In this document: positions 9,387 to 17,618 of the stretch, in pieces
How positions within the stretch are numbered: position 1 is the stretch's first letter
Layout: every line of letters begins with the position of its first letter
NCBI GenBank assembly: GCA_009784005.1
Contig: WRCE01000007.1
Coordinates: forward strand, 1-63,092
Direction: 5' to 3'
DNA length: 63,092 nt
DNA from: Candidatus Methanimicrococcus labiotermitis
GTDB lineage: Archaea > Halobacteriota > Methanosarcinia > Methanosarcinales > Methanosarcinaceae
The notes under the pieces: model-generated
Database searches by the model: none
Seen by the model: only the letters and a program-made list of their open reading frames with translations
What the model was told of the DNA's origin: nothing
Program-made: the position numbers and the translations under genes

Positions 9387-9421
9387 AAGCGGAAACATTT
9401 CCGCTTCCTTTCTTTTTTTAT
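9387..9421 (+). terminator. Hairpin plus T-rich tail after argF
   Basis: AAGCGGAAA (9387-9395) and TTTCCGCTT (9398-9406) form a perfect 9-bp inverted repeat. A T-rich tract follows to about 9421. Confidence 0.75.
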
Positions 9422-9621
9422 TTATGAAAACAGGACACGCTTTTTTTTGTCATTGAAAAACGCGGGTAAAGGTTTATGATATCACCGAATAGCAGTGCGG
9501 CTCGCGCGCGGGGCTGCTCTTTGATGGAGGCAGGAAGCGCAAACGGAAAGGTTATGGGTGTTTGCATCGAATTCAATGAATGAATGCAACAAGTAAATTC
9601 AATGAGCAAATTCGATGAATG

Positions 9622-9659
9622 AATCGTCCTGATCGTATTGGTTCAATGACAGGACGATT
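9622..9659. other. 10-bp inverted repeat
   Basis: AATCGTCCTG (9622-9631) and CAGGACGATT (9650-9659) are perfect inverted copies with an 18-nt loop. It lies far from any gene, so it may be a second terminator, a small RNA hairpin or a protein site. Confidence 0.5.
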
Positions 9660-9999
9660 TCTGTGGTTCATGTTCTTATGACTCGCCGTCTCCGCCGTTT
9701 TTCACTCAATTTTCATGACTGCCCCGTTCAAAGCCGCTCAACCCTAAACATTTATAAACAATGAAACATTCTACATCCTACACGACGACGGTAATTATTA
9801 TCTTACAGGCACTTGTTTCAAAACCGAAGGTTGCCTTTAGCATTTGACTTCTTATGAATCGGATTTTTCGGCTCCGGTCTCATTCTCATCGATTTCATCT
9901 ATTGCTCCTCGGTTTTAGAATGTCCATATTTTACATTCATTATTCGCTTGAATACATTTTTTAGTTTCGTATTCAAAAGGAATTATCTTTCAAATTTAC

Positions 10000-10103
10000 A
10001 CTTACACAACTTGAATTTACACACCTTAAATTTACACACCTAAATTTAAACGACTTAATTTAAACGACTTAAATTAAAACTTAAATTTACACAACTCATT
10101 AAA
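10000..10103. repeat. Degenerate array of ~15-nt units upstream of rps6e
   Basis: Six to seven imperfect copies of a unit like ACTTAAATTTACACA alternate with an AAACG version. The array sits in the presumed leader or promoter of rps6e. Confidence 0.6.
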
Positions 10104-10120
10104 AATACGGAGTTATTTCA

Positions 10121-10579
10121 ATGGCAATGAAAATGGTCCTCGCAGACCCGAAAACAGGCAAATCCTACAAGTTAGAACTTGACGCGGCAAAAGAAAAAGA
10201 AATGGTCGGCAAAACGATCGGCACGGAAATGGACACCGCCTTCGTCGGCCTTCCCGGATACAGTATGAAAATCACCGGCGGTACCGACAAGAGCGGTTTC
10301 GTTATGAAAAATGACCTCCCCGGACCCGCAAAGAGAAAAATCCTCGGCGCTACCGGCCTTGGTTTCACCCCGAAAATCAACGGTCAGAGAAGAAGAAAGT
10401 TCATCCGCGGCAATGAGATTTCCCTTGACACCGCTCAGATCAACGCAAAAATCATCGGCTACGGCGACAAGAAAATCGAAAAACTCCTCGGCCTTGAACC
10501 CGAAGAAGAACCCGCGGCAGAAGAAGTTCCCACTGAAGAAGCGCCCGCAGAAACCGCGGCAGCGCCCGAAGAAGAGTGA
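10121..10579 (+). CDS. rps6e: Small ribosomal subunit protein eS6
   Basis: This is an archaeal/eukaryotic-type ribosomal protein of the small subunit. The family core is clear: LADPKTGKSYKLEL, GLPGYSMKITGGTDKSGF, LPGPAKRKIL and RRRKFIRGNEIS. The core ends near residue 125. A Glu/Ala/Pro-rich acidic tail of about 28 residues follows; acidic tails are common in this family in methanogens. The start has CGGAG eight bases upstream. It is a single-gene unit here with long untranslated DNA on both sides. The stop codon lies inside a 10-bp hairpin. There are no partner ribosomal genes nearby. Confidence 0.95.
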   Translation: MAMKMVLADPKTGKSYKLELDAAKEKEMVGKTIGTEMDTAFVGLPGYSMKITGGTDKSGFVMKNDLPGPAKRKILGATGLGFTPKINGQRRRKFIRGNEISLDTAQINAKIIGYGDKKIEKLLGLEPEEEPAAEEVPTEEAPAETAAAPEEE

Positions 10580-10604
10580 TTTCACTCTTCTTTATCACTT
10601 TTTT
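10570..10604 (+). terminator. Hairpin straddling the rps6e stop codon
   Basis: AGAAGAGTGA (10570-10579) and TCACTCTTCT (10582-10591) pair perfectly. The TGA stop (10577-10579) is in the left arm, and T-rich sequence follows. The design is the same as at the end of rpoA2. Confidence 0.6.
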
Positions 10605-10700
10605 AACGTTTCCTTTTAACGTTTCCTTTTAACGTTTCATTTTAACGCTTCCTTTTAACGTTTCATTTTAGCGTTTCCTTTTAACATTTCCTTTTTACGT
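10604..10700. repeat. 14-bp tandem array, about 6.5 copies
   Basis: The unit is TAACGTTTCCTTTT, with point variants (CATT, GCTT, ACATT). It lies immediately downstream of rps6e. The rest of the gap to 10907 is T-rich with no gene seen. Confidence 0.85.
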
Positions 10701-10907
10701 ATCACTTTTTTAACGTTTTTCGTTATTATTTTCACTTTTTACGCCTTTCTCTGATTATTTCACTTATTTTCATCAGCTCAGCCGCGTTGCTTTCCGTTGA
10801 GTGATGACTTTGTAAAAATCGTAAAAAGGAGGGATTTTTGAGAAATCCCGTTTCTTTAATTGTACCTGAAATTCGTATTTATTTAAAATCCGCTCGAATA
10901 ATCAATA

Positions 10908-11621
10908 TCACTTGAATAAGTTTTTCGGTTCGTACACATTCTCTTTCGCACCGGATTTGTGTTGATAAACAATTCCCGCCGATGTTTGAAACAACTCCTT
11001 TTTCCTGAAACCCCAGAGTTTTGCAAAAAGGGAATAAGGAGCCATGCTTATTCGTTTGTTATAGCTGGAGGCCGCGGATGTGTATCTCTTTTTTTCGGTG
11101 GCGACAACTTCCGCTTCTCTTTTTATCTCATTCATGAGGGTTTTATACATGGGATCGCCGGAAATTTTCGGCACCGTGTGATAAATCCGGTATATTTGCC
11201 TCATTGCAGTGTCGATAACATCGGATTTGGCAAAAACCGTTTGATTTTCTCCAAGGGCCTGAATTATTTCTTTTGAAAACGCCAGTTCTCTGTCTGTGTG
11301 CTGCTGTAAAACGCTGACCATCGAATATATGGCGGCAGACTGTCTTTCGAGTTGGATGCCAACATTTGCCGCGTGCCTTTCCGCTTCTTGAGAATAGTAG
11401 ATGAATTCGTTTTTCTTTTTCATCAGTCTACGCGAAAACGGAAACATAGCGGCAACAATGATAATGATGAGCAACAGTCCGACTAAAATTAAAACCGTAT
11501 CCAAATTTTCCACTCCTTCTATTTGGTACAAACGCTGCCGATTATTAAAAGGGAATAGTAAAAGGTAAAAAGTAAAAAGGGTCATGATAAGAACAGCCGC
11601 ATAAAAGGGTGCTCGAATCAT
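10908..11621 (-). CDS. LemA-like membrane protein with two N-terminal transmembrane segments
   Basis: This protein has 237 residues. Two hydrophobic segments (about residues 5-25 and 41-63) are followed by a mostly helical domain. Its end, SYNKRISMAPYSLFAKLWGF followed by RKKELFQ, matches the C-terminal LemA signature (YN..I...P..L.A...GF....F). LemA proteins have one N-terminal membrane segment and an outward-facing helical bundle of unknown role, so two segments would alter the topology. No SD precedes the ATG and the next gene upstream is 150 bases away, so it is probably its own unit. The family call is moderately sure; no function can be assigned. Confidence 0.65.
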   Translation of the reverse strand: MIRAPFYAAVLIMTLFTFYLLLFPFNNRQRLYQIEGVENLDTVLILVGLLLIIIIVAAMFPFSRRLMKKKNEFIYYSQEAERHAANVGIQLERQSAAIYSMVSVLQQHTDRELAFSKEIIQALGENQTVFAKSDVIDTAMRQIYRIYHTVPKISGDPMYKTLMNEIKREAEVVATEKKRYTSAASSYNKRISMAPYSLFAKLWGFRKKELFQTSAGIVYQHKSGAKENVYEPKNLFK

Positions 11622-11639
11622 GATTGTTCAAATAAAACG

Positions 11640-11728
11640 CATTAATGGAACTCAAATGAAATTAATGAAATTCAAATGAAACTTTATGAAACGCATTAAA
11701 TGAAACGCATTAAATGAAATTCAAATGA
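11640..11728. repeat. Short degenerate repeats (AATGAAACGCATTAA / AATGAAATTCA)
   Basis: About six imperfect copies of a 13-15-nt unit fill the gap between the coiled-coil operon's end and the LemA-like gene. Confidence 0.6.
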
Positions 11729-11750
11729 ACGGAGAAACATGTTTCCCCGT
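11729..11750 (-). terminator. Hairpin after the coiled-coil operon
   Basis: ACGG-A-GAAAC / GTTTC-C-CCGT arms (11729-11750) form a near-perfect stem 24 nt past the stop of the minus-strand operon. There is no strong T tract, so termination activity is uncertain. Confidence 0.45.
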
Positions 11751-11773
11751 CCTTGATTATTTTATTTTGCCGG

Positions 11774-13147
11774 TTATTCTTTGTTGAACTTGATGTCACC
11801 CTTTTCGATGAGGGCGCCGAGGTCTTCTAAGCTGAGACGGCCGTTCTGTTTTAATTTCTCTTTGGCGGTGGTGTGGATCTTATCAACGCGCTTTTCGTCC
11901 CGCCCGGTTTGGAAGTCTTTCAATCTGTCGAGGTAGAGGTCCAGTTCTTTGCGGGTCAAAGCGATGTTTTTCTTCAGCGGGTCGATTTTAGAGGTTGTCG
12001 GCTTGATCAGCGCGGATTTCTCGCTCAGGCGCCTGTGGAAGCCGTCCGCTTCTTTTCGGAGTTCGTCCACTTTTCTGAAAATCTCAATCATTTCCAAGTG
12101 GTACTTTTGAGATTCATCTGAGAGTTTTTTGATTTCGGCTGACAGCTCGTCGCTTTTTGTGTACATGCCTTTGTTATCGTTGTAAATTTCCTGAATCTTG
12201 CCGTGGAGTTCGTTGGCTTCCTTTGTGGCTTTCACGCGCTGTGTCAAGTCTGTCAGGCGCTCGAAAAGGTTTTTCTCGTGGTCCAAATTGATGTCGTCCT
12301 CAAGGAATTTTCTCAAATTCTCGCTGTAGTTTTTCATCAAAATGTCATAAGTGCCTTTTGAAATCTTGTTGTATTCGTCTCTTTGGGTTTTGAGCCGGTT
12401 GATTTCATCGGATTGGGCTTTTGTTTTGCCCATCTCTTCGCTTCTTTCAGCTTTAATGGCAGTGATTTTCAGATTGATCTCATCGCGCTTTGTACGGCTG
12501 TCCTGAGCGGTTTTTGAGAGTTCGCGAACTTGTCCGTTCAACTCATCACGCTTCTTTTTCAAATCGTCGCTGTCGCCTCTGTGAAGTTTTAACTCACGGA
12601 AAATCGCTTTTAACGCTTTCTCGTCGCGCTCCAAAACGATGCGAAGCTTGTTGGATCTGTTTTTCGCTTCCTGCTCCGTCATGTTGACCAATTCGGCTTT
12701 CAAAGCTTCCAAATGTTTCTCGACGGATTCCTTGTTTTCCATCAAAAGTTTCTCTTCGGCTTTTTCTTCGGCGGCAATTCCGTCCGCTTCCGCAATCGGT
12801 TCATTGGTTTCATTGGTTTCGCCGGCTGCCGCGGCCGCGCAGGCGGCTTCTTCGGCGGGCATTTCAGCGGTGGCTTCAGCGGATGCTGCTTCTTCGGCAG
12901 GCATTTCAACAGCCGCTTCGACGGGTGTTTCTTCAACAGCCGCTTCAACAGCCGCTTCAACGGTTGCTTCTTCAACGGTTGCTTCTTCAACGGTTGCTTC
13001 TTCAACGGTTGCTTCTTCAACAATTGCTTCTTCAACGGTTGCTTCTTCAACGGTTGTTGCTTCAACGGTTGTTGCTTCTTCAACGGGCGCTTCTTCAACG
13101 GGTGCTGCTTCAACCGCTGCTTCATTGATCATGTTTTCGTCAGTCAT
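11774..13147 (-). CDS. Coiled-coil protein (COG1340-like) with N-terminal VEEAT pentapeptide repeats
   Basis: This protein has 457 residues. The first ~125 are Glu/Ala/Val/Thr-rich, dominated by the repeat VEEAT encoded by a 15-bp DNA repeat. The rest (130-457) is a long charged coiled coil (for example KLHRGDSDDLKKKRDELNGQ), like the archaeal COG1340 coiled-coil proteins of unknown function. The start has GGAGG about ten bases upstream. It is the second gene of a two-gene operon, 13 bases after another coiled-coil protein, which suggests the two may form a heteromeric filament or complex (inference). The acidic repeat domain probably varies in copy number between strains. Confidence 0.75.
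   Translation of the reverse strand: MTDENMINEAAVEAAPVEEAPVEEATTVEATTVEEATVEEAIVEEATVEEATVEEATVEEATVEAAVEAAVEETPVEAAVEMPAEEAASAEATAEMPAEEAACAAAAAGETNETNEPIAEADGIAAEEKAEEKLLMENKESVEKHLEALKAELVNMTEQEAKNRSNKLRIVLERDEKALKAIFRELKLHRGDSDDLKKKRDELNGQVRELSKTAQDSRTKRDEINLKITAIKAERSEEMGKTKAQSDEINRLKTQRDEYNKISKGTYDILMKNYSENLRKFLEDDINLDHEKNLFERLTDLTQRVKATKEANELHGKIQEIYNDNKGMYTKSDELSAEIKKLSDESQKYHLEMIEIFRKVDELRKEADGFHRRLSEKSALIKPTTSKIDPLKKNIALTRKELDLYLDRLKDFQTGRDEKRVDKIHTTAKEKLKQNGRLSLEDLGALIEKGDIKFNKE
12940..13120 (-). repeat. 15-bp in-frame tandem array encoding VEEAT repeats
   Basis: On the plus strand the unit is GCTTCTTCAACGGTT, with variants. About ten copies are adjacent, with degenerate flanking units. 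The frame is kept throughout. Confidence 0.9.
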
Positions 13148-13160
13148 TTTTCAGCCTCCC

Positions 13161-13748
13161 TCATTTCATTCCTTTCCAATAATCCAAAGAATCCTTGTGG
13201 CTGCTGACTCTTTTCTCAAGCCAGTCTGCCCTTTTGTCTTCCTGAACGACGCCTTGTTTCTGTGTCAAAACGGCGTTGTCGGCGCTGACAGCCTCGATCA
13301 AGCGGTTTTCTTCTTTATAAGATTCATAGGCGGCGGTGATTTTTGCCAAAAGAACGGAAGAGTCGGCGGCGCCCGCGTTATTGACGTCGGCGCAAAGCGT
13401 TTCATAAACAGCTTTTCTTTCATCGATGGAATCAGAGATTTTAGAAGAGGTCAGCGCAGTGATTCCGTTTTCAATCTTTTCCGAATCAATTTGCTTTAAA
13501 TTCAATTTTTTCAATTCTTCAGAAGCGTCGCGGCCGGAAAGGTGTTTCTTTTCATCGTACACGCGGGTTTTTTCATCGTTCTCTTCAATGCGTTTCTTTA
13601 AATCAATAATCTCTGCGTCTAAGACGCCGGATCTGTTTTTCAACGCATCGTATTCGGCCGTATATTCAGCAATCATCTTTTCATGCTTTTCAATAACGGC
13701 CAAAATAAGTTCATCTCTTTCTATAATTCTGATTTCTTCAATTCGCAC
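13161..13748 (-). CDS. Coiled-coil protein, first gene of the coiled-coil operon
   Basis: This protein has 195 residues, almost entirely helical and charged. Heptad-like stretches run from about residues 20-85 (AEYDALKNRSGVLDAEIIDL) and again near 130-160. I do not recognise a family with a known function. The in-frame GTG at 13757 lies inside the Shine-Dalgarno AGGTGAT; the next GTG (13748) sits five bases after it and is the better start. It is followed after 13 bases by the COG1340-like protein, so the pair are probably produced together. No catalytic motif or membrane segment is visible. Confidence 0.7.
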   Translation of the reverse strand: MRIEEIRIIERDELILAVIEKHEKMIAEYTAEYDALKNRSGVLDAEIIDLKKRIEENDEKTRVYDEKKHLSGRDASEELKKLNLKQIDSEKIENGITALTSSKISDSIDERKAVYETLCADVNNAGAADSSVLLAKITAAYESYKEENRLIEAVSADNAVLTQKQGVVQEDKRADWLEKRVSSHKDSLDYWKGMK

Positions 13749-13800
13749 GCAAATCACCTGTAGTAGGCAATAATTAAGCGGTCACACGCTTGTTTTATTC

Positions 13801-13828
13801 AATATTCGATATATCGGTATTCGATATT
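13801..13828 (-). promoter_or_regulatory. Direct/inverted repeats upstream of the coiled-coil operon
   Basis: TATTCGATAT occurs twice (around 13803 and 13818) and contains a perfect CGATATATCG palindrome between them. The position about 55-80 bases upstream of the operon start suits a promoter or operator. Confidence 0.35.
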
Positions 13829-14140
13829 TTTGTAAGCTTCTATTCTTGTTTCAATCTGCAAATTCATTTAAAATAGTTACCGATCTGTTTATTTCTGAAA
13901 AATCAGTTTTTATGCACCGGCAGAGCCGCCGGCTTTCCGAAAACCGGAAAAAAGAACGCAAAATAACACATTCAAATGCCTTAAGATTAAATTTGATTTA
14001 CAAATCGTTTTTCCGTTGTAGTATGAAACATAAACAAAGACATGGTTAATATAGATTATCAATCGATCCGAAAATGGAGGACGCAAAGAAGCTGAGAAAG
14101 CGATTTTGCCGAACAACCGGAATTCGCGGATAAAAGTCGA
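13829..14140. other. Intergenic DNA without visible genes
   Basis: AT-rich DNA between two minus-strand transcription units. I see no ORF, tRNA or strong hairpin here. Confidence 0.4.
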
Positions 14141-14250
14141 TTTGCAAATCAAATCGTAAATGAAAATCAAATCATAAATGCAAATCGAATCGAAATGCAA
14201 ATCAAATCATAAATGCAAATCGAATCGTAAATGCAAATCAAATCGTAAAG
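14140..14250. repeat. Degenerate ~15-18-nt repeats overlapping the end of the DUF424 gene
   Basis: Units such as AATGCAAATCGAATCGTA and AATGCAAATCAAATCATA occur about six times. The last unit overlaps the DUF424 stop codon. Confidence 0.75.
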
Positions 14251-14537
14251 TAAAGCGCGTGCGGCACATCGCCGAAGTAAATGACCGAAGCCGGATCAAC
14301 GATGCCGCATTGAACAGCGCATTCGATGGCCTTTTTGCCGATGATGTTTGCCGTTGTCGCCCCGCACAGTAAATCCATAACCGTTTCTTCATCGGCTTCC
14401 TCTCCCTTGTAAAAAGAGGCGTGCACCGTGATTTCGCAGTTTTCATTGACTAAATGCCGCCCAATCAATTCGCTGTCGCAGACGGCAACCATGAAATGCT
14501 TTGAGGAACGGTGGATTTTAACGTACATATCTGTCAT
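14238..14537 (-). CDS. DUF424 family archaeal protein
   Basis: This protein has 99 residues from ATG 14537. MYVKIHRSSKHFMVAVCDSE, the middle NIIGKKAIECAV and the end VIYFGDVPHALYF match the archaeal DUF424 (COG2412) family; its function is not established. The frame is open further upstream through a six-fold SLDR repeat to an ATG at 14615, but those 26 residues are the translation of a 12-bp DNA array. The array's last unit supplies AGGAG seven bases before ATG 14537, and family members start at this point, so I choose 14537. It lies downstream of mcm on the same strand. Confidence 0.85.
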   Translation of the reverse strand: MTDMYVKIHRSSKHFMVAVCDSELIGRHLVNENCEITVHASFYKGEEADEETVMDLLCGATTANIIGKKAIECAVQCGIVDPASVIYFGDVPHALYFTI

Positions 14538-14540
14538 ATC

Positions 14541-14612
14541 TAAACTCCTGTCTAAACTCCTGTCTAAACTCCTGTCTAAACTCCTGTCTAAACTCCTGTC
14601 TAAACTCCGGTT
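14541..14612 (-). repeat. 12-bp tandem array that multiplies a Shine-Dalgarno sequence
   Basis: On the minus strand the unit is GACAGGAGTTTA: five perfect copies plus one variant. Each perfect copy contains AGGAG, and the copy nearest the gene is correctly spaced for the DUF424 ATG at 14537. Confidence 0.9.
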
Positions 14613-14687
14613 CATATGTTATTCATAATGCCTCATAATCAGGCTCATAATCGGGTTTCGCAATCAGGCTCGCAATGATTCTCTTCT

Positions 14688-16793
14688 TCAGCGGCGGACC
14701 AATTTTAAATGTTCCGGATCGGGTTTGATGATATCTCCGCGGCGGCTGATCTGGTCAATGTTGACATCCATTTCTTCGGCGGAAATGCCGGACTTTTCAG
14801 CCTCGGCATACACTTCTTTCTTCGGCGCCTTGCCGCCGGGGCTGCGATCGGAAATTGTTCTGATGATATCCAGGATGATTTGGATTTTGCCGCGCTGCGA
14901 TTGGCTGATGCCTGTCGCGATAATGTCGGCGTCCATCATGCCCGTTGAAGGGTCAATGCCGACGTTTTTCAAACACTCCATTGTGATGTCGGTCGTCCTG
15001 ACGGCGTCTTTGAGCGTGACGCGGTTGCTCAGGCGAACGCGCGCGCTGGCTTCGGCAAGACGAATCAGAGCTTCCAGCTGACGGGCCGTCACGGGGACCG
15101 GCGTGTTGTTTTTGCCTTCGCCCTGTTTTCTGAGGCTTGTGTAAAAGTCGGTCAGGTGAAGCCGCGCGTCTTCGTCCATAATCGGATAAATGTTTCTTCG
15201 GGAGTAGGCGACGTATTTGCGCAGCAGCTCAGGATCGATTTCGGGAATGATGTTGACCATTTGATCGTCAATGAATTCCTGCGTGATGCCCGATGAGGAA
15301 ATATTGTTTTTGTGCTGCAGCAGTTCGCCGGCGTAATGTGTCTGAATCACGTGGGCGGCGATTTTGCCGTCAAGTGTGCTTTCCGGCACGTCGAGCAAAA
15401 CGAAAATCAGGTCAAAACGTGACAGAAGCGCGGGCGGCATGTCGATTTGATCCGCCAGACTTTCGTAACGATTGAACCTGCCGTACACGGGGTTGGCGGC
15501 GCCAAGCACGGCGCATCTGGATTTTAATGTGGCGATGATGCCGGCTTTGGCGATGCTGATGGTTTGCTGTTCCATCGCTTCGTGCAGGGAGCTTTTGTCT
15601 TCGTCGCGCATTTTGTCCATTTCGTCAACGGCGGCGATACCCATGTCTGCCATCACAAACGCGCCGCCTTCGATTGTCCAGCGCCCGTCGCCGAGTTCGT
15701 CTCGGACGGCGGCGGCTGTCAAACCGCTCGCGGACGCGCTTTTGCCTGACGCGAAAACGCCGCGCGGGGAAAGTTTGACAATGTAGCGGAGCAACTGACT
15801 TTTCGCAACGCCGGGGTCACCGACAAGGATGACGTGAATGTCGCCCCTTGTTCTCGTTCCGTCGGGAAACTGCTTGACAATGCCTGAAAAGAGCTGGTAC
15901 ATCAGCGCGCGCTTCACATGCTCGTTGCCGTAAATGGTCGGCGCGATGGACGCAACGATCTTATCGTAAATCTCAGGGTCTTGACTGAGCGCTAAAATTT
16001 GTTCTTCTTCTTCGGCGGTGATGTCAAGCTCGTCGTATTCCTGGTCCAAGCGTTCTATTGAGTTGGCTTCCAAAATTAAATCATAAGACGTGGATTTACC
16101 GTCGCGGAGCGCGCGCGGGACGGAGCGGAGAATGCCGTTGACGATGACGCGGTCGCCGGGGGATATTTGTCCCGTCAAGTCGTCGGCGAAATTGATTTCA
16201 ATGCTTTGGGGATTGGAGCCGCCTTTTAAGCTTTCGGGAGACTCTTGGATTTGTCCTTTTTGGGAATCGATAAATTCCGATTGTTCCGTGACAAGCTTAA
16301 ACGGGCCGCGTTTGCCGCAGTTTTCATTTTCGCAGCCGGAAAACGGTTCATCAAGCTTGTTTCCGGGTTGTTCGACAAAAGTGATCGTGTCGCAGCGCAT
16401 GCATTTAAACGCCGCCTTCATAATGCGCGGGCGGACTTCGGTGGCGCGGCGAATCATGCCTTCGACGGCGACAAATTTGGATAAATGTTTGCTTCGGAGG
16501 TCGCGAATCGGAATGCGGTTGGGAATGTTGGTGACGCGGACATGCGCGCTGTCCAGCTTTTTCATTAAAGGAAGGTCCATATCTTTGAGAGCCGCCCCTA
16601 AAGATTGAACCACCGATTCGGGATTTTCAATTAAATCGCGGGCGATGTCGCGGTCAAAAATTTCCAATTTGTCAAAATTGACCGACAGGCTGCGCTTATC
16701 GGGATAGCTGTTCGCCAGCTCCAAGACATCGTCCTGATAGTACCGCTTTAAAAAGTCCTTTAATTTTTTATTCCATTTTTCGTCAACGACCAT
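14688..16793 (-). CDS. mcm: Replicative DNA helicase MCM
   Basis: This is the hexameric 3'-5' replicative helicase. The N-terminal domain carries a C4-type zinc motif (CMRC near residue 132, then a CENENCG segment). The AAA+ core has Walker A GDPGVAKSQLLRY, Walker B AAVDEMDKM, and the arginine finger in LLSRFDLIFVLLD. A winged-helix domain occupies the last ~70 residues. Its 701 residues are normal and no intein interrupts the Walker or sensor motifs. The start ATG has GGTGA four to five bases upstream. It is followed by the DUF424 gene on the same strand, and they may be co-transcribed. Confidence 0.97.
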   Translation of the reverse strand: MVVDEKWNKKLKDFLKRYYQDDVLELANSYPDKRSLSVNFDKLEIFDRDIARDLIENPESVVQSLGAALKDMDLPLMKKLDSAHVRVTNIPNRIPIRDLRSKHLSKFVAVEGMIRRATEVRPRIMKAAFKCMRCDTITFVEQPGNKLDEPFSGCENENCGKRGPFKLVTEQSEFIDSQKGQIQESPESLKGGSNPQSIEINFADDLTGQISPGDRVIVNGILRSVPRALRDGKSTSYDLILEANSIERLDQEYDELDITAEEEEQILALSQDPEIYDKIVASIAPTIYGNEHVKRALMYQLFSGIVKQFPDGTRTRGDIHVILVGDPGVAKSQLLRYIVKLSPRGVFASGKSASASGLTAAAVRDELGDGRWTIEGGAFVMADMGIAAVDEMDKMRDEDKSSLHEAMEQQTISIAKAGIIATLKSRCAVLGAANPVYGRFNRYESLADQIDMPPALLSRFDLIFVLLDVPESTLDGKIAAHVIQTHYAGELLQHKNNISSSGITQEFIDDQMVNIIPEIDPELLRKYVAYSRRNIYPIMDEDARLHLTDFYTSLRKQGEGKNNTPVPVTARQLEALIRLAEASARVRLSNRVTLKDAVRTTDITMECLKNVGIDPSTGMMDADIIATGISQSQRGKIQIILDIIRTISDRSPGGKAPKKEVYAEAEKSGISAEEMDVNIDQISRRGDIIKPDPEHLKLVRR

Positions 16794-17036
16794 TGTTTCA
16801 CCGAAAAATTTTCAAGAATTGCAGTTAAGTTGGGGAAGATTAAATGTTTCAATCCTATGATAAACCTTTTTAAAAATTTGAAAATAAGTTTAAAGATCGC
16901 CGCGAAAATGGCAGTGCAGATGAAATGAAGGGAGACAAATATCGCATCGAATTCGTTTCATCACCAAAAAGGGCAAAAATATACTTGGTTAGTAAAAATG
17001 ACAAGAAATAAATGAAGCAATGTACTATTATTTTTT

Positions 17037-17321
17037 ATGTCTCCGAAGTATAATACGCAAGCCAAACAATTCGATAATGAAATCGAATTGAACTCCATGA
17101 GAAAGGTCTTAACAGACATTGAACTTCAGATTATAGCAGTTGAGATCGATATGGCAAACAGAAATTCTACATTAGAGTCGCTAAAAACTCGAAAACAACG
17201 ACAATTGAAAAAACTCATGGATTTTGAAAAAACGTATGGAATTTTGCAAACACAGAGGCAAGATTTATTTGATGCGATGCGAGAGCTCCAACAAAACTCA
17301 AAAAACGGTGTAATAAATTAG
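17037..17321 (+). CDS. Small coiled-coil protein ending at the window's only TAG; frame continues 53 codons
   Basis: The ORF up to the TAG (17319-17321) encodes 94 residues, helical and charged, with a coiled-coil stretch from about 20 to 90 (LTDIELQIIAVEIDMANRNS). I do not recognise a family. After the TAG the same frame stays open for 53 codons to a TAA at 17481-17483. That extension (including NSEIEYNLDRLEEMSYIIYL) also looks helical. In a pyrrolysine-using archaeon the TAG could be read as an amino acid, giving a 148-residue protein; otherwise it is a plain stop or a nonsense mutation. It lies next to the ImmA/IrrE gene in AT-rich DNA. Confidence 0.5.
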   Translation: MSPKYNTQAKQFDNEIELNSMRKVLTDIELQIIAVEIDMANRNSTLESLKTRKQRQLKKLMDFEKTYGILQTQRQDLFDAMRELQQNSKNGVIN

Positions 17322-17483
17322 CAGGATGTCTTTTTAATATGTAATAATAAAGGGGCAACAAATAGCGAGATTGAATATAATTTGGACCGTCTGGAAGAGA
17401 TGAGTTATATCATTTATCTAACAGGAACCACAATCCAGCTACTTAAAAAGCGATTATCCACCAAAGCAAAAAATATGATTTAA

Positions 17484-17618
17484 TTAGCTCAGCTTATAAT
17501 GATTTTTTTTGAACCTTTCTGTCATCCACTCACAGAATTTTTGTAATTGAGCTGAAAATGCAACAAATCCAGGAGTCAGCAGTACATTCGAATCGATTAA
17601 ATACAAATCATCCGGCAT
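17484..17618 (-). pseudogene. Truncated DUF4411 (PIN-like) protein
   Basis: A 44-codon minus-strand ORF overlaps the end of the ImmA/IrrE gene by 11 bases. It begins MPDDLYLIDSNVLLTPGFVA and continues FCEWMTERFKKN. The start YLIDSNV and PGF..F..W resemble the N-terminus of DUF4411 proteins, PIN-fold proteins often encoded directly after an ImmA/IrrE protease. Full members have about 160-170 residues; here the frame ends after 44, and the segment between the first Asp motif and PGF is shortened. It therefore looks like a broken toxin gene. The identification rests on a short motif plus position. Confidence 0.5.

Larger units (their letters stand above)
9422..10120. other. Long non-coding region between argF and rps6e
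   Basis: No ORF here is convincing. I see a GC-rich imperfect hairpin at about 9491-9521 (AGCAG...CTGCT arms), a perfect 10-bp inverted repeat at 9622-9659, A/T-rich unstructured DNA, and from about 10000 a degenerate array of ACTTAAATTTACACA-like units running up to the rps6e Shine-Dalgarno. The rps6e promoter must be in the last part. Confidence 0.5.

Noticed and set aside
12640..13500. Long Ala/Ser- and Cys/Phe-rich plus-strand ORFs opposite the coiled-coil genes
   Set aside because: They are shadows created by the in-frame 15-bp repeat in a real minus-strand gene.
14538..14615. SLDR-repeat N-terminus on the DUF424 protein
   Set aside because: It is the translation of a 12-bp DNA array; the SD and family length favour ATG 14537.
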